Source of the DNA: Hyaloperonospora brassicae
Lineage: Eukaryota > Oomycota > Peronosporomycetes > Peronosporales > Peronosporaceae
Direction: 5' to 3'
Assembly: GCA_947650285.1 (NCBI GenBank)
Contig: CANTFL010001332.1
Span: 682,001 to 746,000, forward strand
Length of the DNA: 64,000 nt
Shown: positions 32,730 to 41,598 of the stretch, one piece after another
Numbering within the stretch: the first letter of the stretch is position 1
How the letters are laid out: every line of letters begins with the position of its first letter
Notes under the pieces: model-generated
Seen by the model: only the letters and a program-made list of their open reading frames with translations
What the model was told of the DNA's origin: nothing
The model's database searches: none
Program-made: the position numbers and the translations under genes

Positions 32730-34956
32730 CTGGAGTAGTACTAGTTGTTGTCGTTGTTGTGGCAGTACTATTCGGAAGATTGGAGTAGTAGTAGTTGTGG
32801 TTGTGGTTGTGGTTGTTGTGATAGTATTCTGACGCAAGAGCGACGGGTTGTTTTTCTTCTTCTCGAGGGCGTCGGTACTATCTGCGGTTTCGACTTGCAC
32901 AGTACACGGCACGTTGGTAAATGAGCTGTTGCAGTGACGGGGTGCGCCCATCAAAAATTTCGAGCTTGAAAAATTGAAGCTATAGGAATATTTCAAGACA
33001 TGGCTGACTAGAGTGTATATAGAGGACATCGTCGCACATGGCGCGAGAGACAAGTGAACCATTGGCTCGCGTGCGTGTATAACGGTGAACACACTTACGC
33101 ATAGACACACACATGGACACACCGACATGTGGAGAGAGATGGAGAGACAAAAGAGTTCTTACTAGTTCGCAAAGTATTGCGGGTGCGTCTCAACATTTAC
33201 ATATACGTATTTGTGAATGTACCGAAACTCGCCATTGACATTGACATGGAGTCTATTAAACCACCGGTCCATGTAAAGACGATAACGTCGTTGCGTGAGC
33301 GTCCACACTCTCTATTGCATGGCACTGCGCCAGCCCATTGACTGTTGTGCGGCGGTCGTTCGTTCTTGGCAAGGGCATGTAGGCTGCCGACGAAAGGGGA
33401 TTCCGAGGTGCGATGCCCATCAACATTGTTAGCATTCGTATCACAGCGGAGCATGTGGCACGTACAACATGCGTAGCGTTGGACTACTTTTTTTGTAGCG
33501 CTACGCAACACATGGAGCGTGTCGCCGCTCGTGGCGACCGTTGCACGGAACAAGTGCGTCGCATGGTTGCAGCGAGGGAGTCAGTCCGTCCGTTCGTCTG
33601 TCTGACGCCAACAGGTGATGGCCTCATTTGCAGGAACCGCCTTGCTGCAACTACCGCCAACTACAACTACAACTATAACAACAGCAGCAGCAGCAGCAGT
33701 TGTAGCCGTAGCCGTCGTAGTAATGACACACGCAGTAAAGACTGTCTGAAACGTCGGGTCGATGATTCGTACAGAGCAATTCTTAGCGGATAAGGCGCCA
33801 AATTTTGAGCTGCCGTGCGAGGCCGATGGACTGCGTATCCGCGAGGAAGAATCAGCTGCCCTCAGCTGCGAGCAATGGCGCTAGGATCCGGGTTTCCAGC
33901 GTCGAGTGGTGATTGGCAACGGGCCAGAGCCGTCCCAACTGTGCGCCACTATTCACTCAGCATCAACACCGCACGGGCGGGCGGCAACGACAAAAAAAGT
34001 GGCACCGCGAGAAGAAAAAACGAGAGAGGTCGAGGTTGCAGTGCATTTTTGATGGACCGCTTGATTGTCCGAGGAGAAGAAAGTGAGCGTCAAAATTTTG
34101 GCGGAGCGGTTGAACTGGCTAGTGAGATGGAGCCAGATCGTTGCTACGTCCGGGAAGGCGGGGAGAGACACTGTTTGTATGAGTGGTTTGTCGACTTGGG
34201 ATCGCGGCGGTCAAGTGCTTTTGCCTGACTAGTTTGGACGAGAGAGCACTATAAGACTGCAAATCGAAGCAGCAGTAGAAGTAGTGACGAGTGAGCGAGG
34301 GACCTGCAGTGTGCTTCGCAATCGCTTTCGTTTTCTTTCGTTCGCGCCTCAAGCATGCGATCGATGATCCAGTAGCTCAAACGTTGTCGTGTGGTGCGAA
34401 CGACTGCGTGTCGGTGCTACGTCCGTGGGCAATGATTATGATTTGCATAAAGATTTGGGAACCAGTGGTGTGGTTTGCAGTATTGGGAAAGAATCATGCG
34501 TAGTTGTTGTGGGGTTGTTTGCGTACGACAGCACTACAAATGCCGACTGATTGTCTGAGATCTCGACAGCTCGTTGACCCACCGAGATGCACCAACGTGG
34601 TCGATTTGTGTTGCGGCTGATGCGAACGCGATCGCGTTGGCAACGCTTGTGTCCCAGCATACGCACTATTGACAAGACAAGGCGTGCTGCAAATTGAGAC
34701 TTGTCGATCGATCACGTGCATTCGTCGCGTGGACTGAACTCGAATCCAGTTGGATCCAAAGCTGATTCGACGACCGACCGTCACGCGCTGCCCAGTGGGG
34801 TGGAAAAGACGAAAGAGCCCGACAACAACGGGTCAACCATGGCCACGCGGAGCTCGAGCAGTTCTCCAAGTAGTGAAGCGAACGGCAAAACCAGTGCATA
34901 GGTTGATTGATACATATCGTGTCTTCGCGGTCGGTCGACAGAAAGCTCTGCCTTCT
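32695..34956. other. Intergenic, microsatellites, no supportable gene
   Basis: (GTA)n at 32698-32729, (GTT/GTG)-rich tract to 32820 and CAA/CAG tract at about 33658-33715. Open frames at 33413-33793 and 33815-34228 (+) lack domains and coding bias. An inverted CCAAT motif near 33909 is followed by an initiator-like CACTATTCACT, but no gene follows. Confidence 0.45.
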
Positions 34957-35911
34957 CTATATGTGCGATCTCTGCTTACTTTGTTTTCTCTTTCTCGAGA
35001 CGAGCGGCTTGCCTTGCATCAGAATATCCAGCGCCTTTCGATTCAAGCACTCGCCTGTTGACGTATCCAATTGCAGTCGTCGGCCGCCTAAGGCAAAACT
35101 GTAGACGTCTTTACCATCGTGTCCTAACAACTTTACATCTACCACAAGGCAGCAATGCATCGTGAGCTCCCCACGCACACACACAGCAACAACGACAACC
35201 AGCAGATGTTCAGCGCCAACAGCGTACCATTGGGCGAGACCTCGAGCACCTCTTTCACTCCAACACCCAGAACCGACACTCGCACAAATTCATGGGGGTC
35301 TCCTACTCTCCGACACGACACAATGTCGGTAACGACCCTGTCACACAGCTGCTTGGCCCCGAAAAACACACCCACGGACGCACTCGCGATGGCTCCACTT
35401 GTAGCAAGCACCTACGCATCGTAGCACCAGCGCACCAGGTCATTCTTGTCAGCACGTCGTCACCACACAACGGTCACCACTACTGTTGTTGTGATCGCAC
35501 GGATCAAGGCACGAGGCCACTGTAACAGGAGCTACCTCCATCATATGAGCACTGGCATCAGCTTGATAGACCAGACTTCCAGCCAGCATCAACGAGCAGT
35601 ACATCTGAAAACGACTGCCGGTTCCCATGTACCGCATCACGTCGCCCCCGCAACGCTGCACAATGGGCACTTCATGCACTTTTCTCGTCTTGTCCGCGAG
35701 CTTTCTATCATGAGTCAAACCGAATACACTCCGTTCGTCAATCCTACAGCTCGTCCTTCGCTACCCACTGTCGTCCTTACGAGTGACAACTACGAGCAAG
35801 TGTGCTGTCTATCACGTACTGCACCGACGGTCTGCCAGCCAAACAGCGGCGCAGTACATCCGTCGCCGGCGGATCTCGACACGCGCGCACCACGCACGTG
35901 CGAGCCAACAT
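34957..35911 (-). CDS. TMEM186-like mitochondrial membrane protein
   Basis: 208 aa built from four exons: 35820-35911, 35536-35704, 35228-35411, 34957-35138 (GTACGT, GTAGCT and GTACGC donors; all in frame). The start MLARTCVVRACRDPP is a mitochondrial-type presequence. Then VPIVQRCGGDVMRYMG, a first membrane span (FQMYCSLMLAGSLVY), a second (VLATSGAIASASVGVFFGA), a basic stretch and a soluble C-terminal domain (HEFVRVSVLGVG, DGKDVYSFALGG, CLNRKALDILM). This two-span layout with the 'hydrophilic beta' C-terminus and length near 210 aa matches TMEM186, a complex I assembly factor; TMEM223/TMEM70-like proteins are alternatives. A 29-bp minisatellite lies just upstream. Confidence 0.6.
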
Positions 35912-35958
35912 GTTGTATGTGGTCTACCCACATTTGTGTGAGCGGTTCCGCAATCAAC

Positions 35959-36094
35959 GTGGTCCACGCGCATGTACAGCAATGGATGTGGCCCACGCGT
36001 ATGTACAGCAATGGATCAATGGATGTGGCCCACGCGTATGTACAGCAATGGATGTGGTCCACGCGTATGTACAGCAATGGATGTGGTCCACGTG
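35959..36094. repeat. 29-bp minisatellite
   Basis: Four full units of about 29 bp (GTGG[T/C]CCACGCGTATGTACA then GCAATGGAT) plus a partial fifth; the second unit has an 8-bp internal duplication. It lies between the divergent TMEM186-like (start 35911, -) and USP (start 36170, +) genes, inside their shared upstream region. Confidence 0.95.
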
Positions 36095-36169
36095 AACGCT
36101 TAGCGCCTTCATCTTTACGTGTACCACACCAAGCAGTGTATCGACCGCCTCGCCCGGTCCAGTCTCGTC

Positions 36170-37818
36170 ATGGCCGAGCGCTCGAGACGTCTCTATTGGT
36201 CGTGGCTCACGTCGCTCGTGCTCACGTACTGGCTCAAGACGAAGCGGCATCTGATGTACTGGCTCACACTATGGGTCTGGACACCGCTTGTTGCTCGTCT
36301 TCGACGCAATGGCTACACTGGTGTGGAAAACGAGGCAATGAGTGGAGCTCGCGACCCCTATACGGTATCCTCTGGTGGTGCTGACGCATGTCCGATACGT
36401 CTCGAGGCTTTGGATGGCCCGTGTGGACTCGTGAACATTGGCAACTTTTGCTTTGTGAATGCTGTGCTGCAGTGCCTGGCGACTGTCCCCGGGTTTGTCG
36501 AGAGCGTGGACCGCGCGCTGCGGACGCGCAATCAGCTCTATTCCAGTCCATTAGGGGACGATAACCACGAGAAAAAGGTGGCCGTTGCAGCGACACTTGT
36601 GGGTTTGCTGCAAAGCATTGGCCAGGACGCCGACTCGGACGTGGAACGTGAAGCAGAAGTTGAGGAAGATCGACCGAGCCGCGTGAATCGAGACGACACG
36701 CAGCAACAGCTGCGGACCTTTCGCTTGGCAGCAAGTCGATGCACGTACTTGATGTCCAGTGCAGCTTCGAGACAGCAACAACAAGATGCCGAGGAGTTTC
36801 TGTCGTTTTTGCTGGAGTTGCTGCATGATTTGCTGCGCGTGCCGGCGCAGCCGAATCGACAGGAAGAAGAGCAGCAACGCTTTTTGCAGTCGGAAGACTG
36901 GTTTTTGCAGCAGTTGAAGAGCTACGATCCAAACGATCCACGGTCGTATACCCAAGCAGTGGGTACGTTGAGCGAACGGGATGGTGAAGAGTGCTGTGGC
37001 GGTGGAACTGACTGTATGTGTGATTGCGTGCTTTCTTGACGTCCGTGCAGCAAACATTGGCGACGTGAGATGGAACTACTTTCTGCGCCAGAACGCGTCA
37101 GTGATTACCGAACTGTTTTCCGCGCAGACTGTGCGAGGTTCTCAGTGCTGTAGCTGTGCGAACCTCACGTGTCTTCACGAAGAACAACGGTGAGTACTTT
37201 TTCAGCGCTGCCTATGGTGAATGACGGTCACGATTGACTCACGAGGCGGTTGGACGTAGGATCTTCTCGCTTGCAATTGGTGTAGGAAAAGAAGACCAAA
37301 CGCTTGCCGGGTGTCTAGAGCGCTTTCGTCATCCGGAGCAGCTTACTGGAGAGAATCGTGTATACTGCGATGGCTACTGCCGTGCGAAGACCACGCGTCT
37401 CACGCAGATCCTTCTGCAGCGTGTGCCGCCAGTGTTGGTATTCCAGCTGCAACGGTTCAAACACACGTCTTTGAAAAGACAAACCGAAAAAGTGGATACG
37501 CCGGTGAGCTTTCCATGCGGAAAGGATGAGCTTCTGGACATTACAATGAACGCCTTTATTCGAGAGGACGAAAGCCGAGTTATATTTGAGTTGACAGCAG
37601 TGTGTGCTCACGTTGGCAGCTCCATTGACTCCGGCCATTACGTTGCATACGTGCGCCACGAACATGTACGACAAGACGCTGTACGATCCGAGCAATGGTT
37701 TCGGATTGATGATGAAGTAGTTTCTGCGATCGATGAAGCACAGCTACGACAGGAGACGCTGTGTTCTGCATATCTCCTCTTCTACGCCCAAGTACCCAGG
37801 CGAGGTGATGGTCATTGA
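36170..37818 (+). CDS. Membrane-anchored ubiquitin-specific protease (USP30-like)
   Basis: 513 aa from three exons (36170-37013, 37051-37189, 37260-37818; introns 37 and 70 nt). After MAERSRRLYW comes a hydrophobic, Trp-rich anchor (SWLTSLVLTYWL and MYWLTLWVWTPLVARLRR). The USP core has the Cys box GLVNIGNFCFVNAVLQCL (C94), QQQDAEEFLSFLLELLH, a zinc ribbon (CCSC ... CDGYC), LVFQLQRFKH and the His box DSGHYVAYVRH (H454) with WFRIDDEV (D478). An N-terminal anchor, a single USP domain and a length near 517 match USP30, which sits on mitochondria and peroxisomes and opposes mitophagy and pexophagy. ER-anchored USPs are an alternative. The Thr-Cys-Tyr usual in the Cys box is Phe-Cys-Phe here. The first intron is very short (37 nt). 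Confidence 0.85.
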
Positions 37819-38262
37819 AATGACAGAATAAAGAAATGCGTGAAGTGCGATACCCTGTGCATGTGCCTTGCTGTTTTGACTGCGTAGCGTCATGATGATA
37901 CCGATGCACTCATCGGCAAGTGGTGCAAGCCATGACACGATTGAGATCACCTGATTGCAACTGAAGTGACTTGCCCTAGCACAGTACTCATCAAGCCAAA
38001 TGCTCGGACATGTGATTTATTCGTGCAAACGTACGTAAGCTGGGCCATTCGCGCGTTGTGGAGTGGCCGACGCCAGTCTTTCCTGCATACAGTGGACAAC
38101 AGAACCTGCACCGCGATTGTTCTGATCAAAGCTGTCGACATCTGAGATGACGCTGGCATTTCGTCTTCATTTGCCGTTCGATGGATGAGAGCGACGGCTA
38201 TATAGAGCGAAGCCTCCATATGTCAAGCGTATCGCAATGGCGAGTTGCCCAGATGTCGAAAT

Positions 38263-40021
38263 CTACGACGCTGACGTGTAAAAGTGAAACTGGTGGTAGT
38301 AGTCCAGCACAGCAGACGTCCCGAAGCGGAACAATTTGCCTATGCCTGGCACGCAGTCCATGACTTCCGCTACCTGTAGGAGAACATGAACGGCACCAGA
38401 GCTTGAGTGCGCGTTGTGTAGTAAACAAGGCATAGCAAAATGATGTACCTTTCCGACTGCGGGCTTCGTGACAGTGGCAAATACTGGGTCGCGAAGCAAA
38501 TAGAAAAGAAGAGCCATCTGCAGCATATACGCAGCGTAGCGGTGTCGCCTGTAAGAAGAAAATCTCGGGTGCCGTTGTCGTAAATGTGCAGAGCAACTCC
38601 CACCTTTCGAGCTGCCACTTCATCCTTAGCCTTGTCCGAACAGGTAGGCTTCTTACGTTCCATGGATTTGACAGCTGCAGTAGACAGCGCCAGACTGTGT
38701 GACAAAAAGCGCGCGTTTAGTCACGTGGAAACAGCAACGTACATCGCAGAGAAAAACATACCCGGAAAGCTCTACGAGAAGCGACACGACAATGGGAGTC
38801 CATGAAGACTGAGGTCGGCGGCGACGCAGCAAGGCATACACCACGGGCCGCAATATGTGGCAGACCTCTCCAGCCATAAGAAGATCCTCACGAGATCCTT
38901 CTGCGAGCTCAGTTGTAGCGTCCTAGTTCGTCATGCAAAAACAGACGCACATAAAATGTCAAACATAGTCACACCTTGTCCCACTGCCAGTTCGAGCTGA
39001 CTCACTTCGAACGTGATCGTGTTGGGAGGTTCATCGATGCGCTTTTCCGTCAATGCACTAGGTTCTGACGCCGCAGCTGCTTTATCGAATCATGACAGCA
39101 AGAAGCCGTTAGAGCAAACACCGCATTTTCTTGCCACGACAAAAGCCAACCTCTTCCAAACGTCTTGCCCGTTCGAGCACCAGGCTTCTTGGCTTTCCTG
39201 AACCGGGCAAACGGAGACAACGGAGGCACTGACTCCACACCCTTGTACTGTTCACATAAAAAACATGTCGCAAAAGAGTGAGACCGTTTTGTTGTCCACT
39301 GCACTACCGCCAGATGTTGACGCACCTTGCCTCCGCGTATGAGCATAGCACGACGTCGCTGAGCAAGAAGTATGAGAAGAAGCACACCCTTGACAGCTTC
39401 CACCCACACAATGAGACGCCACTTGCCAACGTCGCTGCCAAGCTTCCGAGCCACGACTTCTGCCGACACTTGTACGTGAGCGATCACCGACAGCGGTATA
39501 CGAATCAAGCGTGTCAACCTGCCAGCATCAGAGCAACATGTTTCGGACGAAGAGGGTCATGACATTCAGCTTTTTAGCTTCACTTCAGCCACGTCCGAGT
39601 CATTGCAACGCACTTTTGACGGGCCAGCGGCTGCTCTGCTTCGTGCGTGTGTTCTTTTTTCCACAGCACGTAATCATGATACAAATGCAGCAGTCCAACG
39701 AACGAGTACCCAACTTGTGCTGCGACTTCCGGTTCCATCGCACGTTTCTATCCCATTTCCACAATCGAAACAACAAAAACCATTCGGAACAAATCCGTCA
39801 TACACAAAATCGATACTTTATCCGCTTTTTGTAAATAATGAAGATCCACACATCCATCGACGCACCGGCACCAATTGCGGTACTACATACAGTGCCGTCT
39901 CGACATTGCGCGCTAAGCCCGTGTGGCTGCCCACCCACGTCTCGTACGCTGCAAGAAGAGACGCAGCGTTGTAGACAGCAGCAGGAGCAGACCGGTCTTT
40001 GTCAGAAGAACTGGGACTCAT
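38263..40021 (-). CDS. PEX16: Peroxin 16 (PEX16), one frame break
   Basis: Nine exons: 39866-40021, 39614-39747, 39326-39518, 39151-39247, 39006-39079, 38762-38922, 38604-38694, 38449-38548, 38263-38373; about 371 aa. PEX16 inserts peroxisomal membrane proteins. Seen: AAYETWVGSHTGLARNVE, VGLLHLYHDYVLWK, VGKWRLIVWVEAVKG, the family hallmark ILRPVVYALL, SSWTPIVVSLLVELSG, FYLLRDPVF and the C-terminal VLDYYHQFHFYTSAS. All junctions are GT-AG in frame except exon 7 to exon 8: exon 7 ends in phase 0 (CGAAAG/GTGGGA) but exon 8 needs phase 2. One A fewer in that AAA run would fix it. It may be an assembly error or a young null allele. Convergent with the USP gene, divergent from TSEN34. Confidence 0.85.
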
Positions 40022-40239
40022 TGTAACGTTGTCGGTGCTATTGCGGACGTGGGCGTCTTTGTTTATCGTCACGTGCGTCTCAATTGTCGACGTTTTCGAA
40101 GCCGTTTTTGCCCTACTTTTCAGAAATGTCGAAAAAGAAGACGTCAGCATGTAGGGATATGCTACTGGATAGGTTTTACGAAGTAACAGTTTGGTCTTTT
40201 TAGTTTTCGGGTTCACAATGTACCCAACACGTGCACACC
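40022..40239. promoter_or_regulatory. Divergent promoter region PEX16 / TSEN34
   Basis: 218 bp between divergent ATGs. An out-of-frame ATG at 40218 precedes the chosen TSEN34 start and could be a tiny upstream reading frame. No clear CCAAT or TATA. Confidence 0.35.
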
Positions 40240-40799
40240 ATGAGCCTGACGACAGCCGTTGTCGCGACGGTAATCACGTCGTCCGAAGCAGACGCGACGT
40301 ATGCGCTCGTCGAAGACCGACAGCACATTGCTCGCTTGCAGCAAGAGTGTCGCATCTACGGATCTGCTGAAGGATCGAGTGCGGCGGCTGCGTGCACACC
40401 GCCGACACGACTGCGCTTAGGCCTCGAAGAGATGGCCGTAGGACTCACACAAGGGTTTCTCCGTCTAGAAGTAGCGATCACCTCTGCAAGTGATTACACT
40501 CGTCAAAGTAGTACTTGTACTACTAGTAACAGTAGCACTACTACTTGTGATACTACTACTACCACTTGCGGTACTACTACTACTTGTGATGGTACTGCTA
40601 CTACCGACAGTCCAATGTCTACTAATGATAAGGAAAGTCAGCATACGAGTCTGGTAGAGATCGTTCAAGAGCTTACAGGAGATTGCTCGGGTAGAACGCC
40701 TTGTGACGTCCAGTGGAGACTATGTACGGCGCTGCGAATCTGCACCAGCTTTTCCTGTATCGGTCGTGTGGCTCGCACGACAGGTCTTGACTTGTTGCG

Positions 40800-40837
<38 letters not shown>

Positions 40838-41295
40838 TGTAGCGCCTCGACGCCGCGACCGCGTGCGAGTGTTTCGGGACCTCTGGGAACGCGGATACGT
40901 CGTGACGTTTGGCTCGAAATTCGGCGCTGATTTCCTCATCTACAAAGGTCAAGTGTCACTTTGTTTCTTGTGTGGAGGAAAAGGGTATTGTGCTGACGCT
41001 ATGGCTGAGCTGAGTAGGCGATCCTAAGTACGCTCATGCAGAGGCTATGGTCGTGGTCAAAGGGTATGAAGAGGATTTTGCGCGCGTGGATGTCGTGAGC
41101 TTCTGCCGCGTGGCCAAGATGGTGAAGAAGCAGTGTCTCTTCGCGAGTGTGCGATCGAGTGGCGAGGGCAAAAGCGACGACGGCAAGCAGGAGGATCGAG
41201 AGGCAGACGATGGCGTGGCTGTCAATCACGTGGTGTACGTGTCGCTGACCCACGCGCTTCTTGTCTCGCGTCAACAAGAACGAGCAGGAGTGTGA
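40240..41295 (+). CDS. TSEN34: tRNA-splicing endonuclease subunit Sen34
   Basis: 308 aa from three exons (40240-40783, 40843-40947, 41018-41295). The catalytic C-terminal domain is diagnostic: RVFRDLWERGYVVTFGSKFG, ADFLIYKGDPKYAHAEAM with the active-site His and upstream Tyr of the Y-H-K triad, then an acidic loop and NHVVYVSLTHALL. The catalytic Lys is probably in a Lys pair near VAKMVKK or just beyond. Sen34 cuts the 3' splice site of intron-containing pre-tRNAs. The N-terminal half has a low-complexity Thr/Cys/Ser stretch coded by ACT-type repeats (about 40510-40600). Intron 1 holds a TG microsatellite; the exon 1 donor (GTCTTG at 40784) is chosen on phase and is less certain than the others. 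Confidence 0.85.
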
Positions 41296-41598
41296 ACATG
41301 GTACATCATGTGGGTAGGACGCGGATGACAACTACCAGACTTGTAGCGACTTAAGCGCTACTTTTATACACTGAGTTACTACGGCAATCAGAAGAGCCAA
41401 GTGCCGCGAGTGCATGTTAGGCAGTGCCTCGTCTACGAGTAGTGTGGTCGTGTCTACAATCTCGTTCCAATTGACGCGCGCAATGCGTGCAACTTCAACT
41501 TGAGCTTGCAGAGTGATGGTCCACGGGTTTCCTTTCGAACATTGCACTTGTTCGCTATTCCGCATTCTCACGCGCCAAAGTCAACCGAGCGAGCGAAC
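41296..41598. other. Intergenic / promoter of coiled-coil gene
   Basis: A coding-like minus-strand stretch (about 41340-41510) reads through without a known domain and was not annotated. An initiator-like CTATTCCGCATTCTC lies at about 41556-41571, 28-43 bp before the next ATG. Confidence 0.4.

Noticed and set aside
33413..33793. 126-codon plus-strand frame
   Set aside because: Ends in a translated CAA/CAG repeat, no domain or splice partner; an ATG alone is not enough.
35446..36384. 312-codon plus-strand frame across the 29-bp minisatellite
   Set aside because: Runs through the repeat and antisense to TMEM186-like exons; begins at a non-ATG codon.
36264..36941. 225-codon minus-strand frame
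   Set aside because: Antisense to the USP catalytic exon, which carries clear catalytic motifs.
41332..41571. 79-codon minus-strand coding-like stretch
   Set aside because: Begins at a non-ATG-supported position and overlaps the promoter of the coiled-coil gene; no splice partner or domain.
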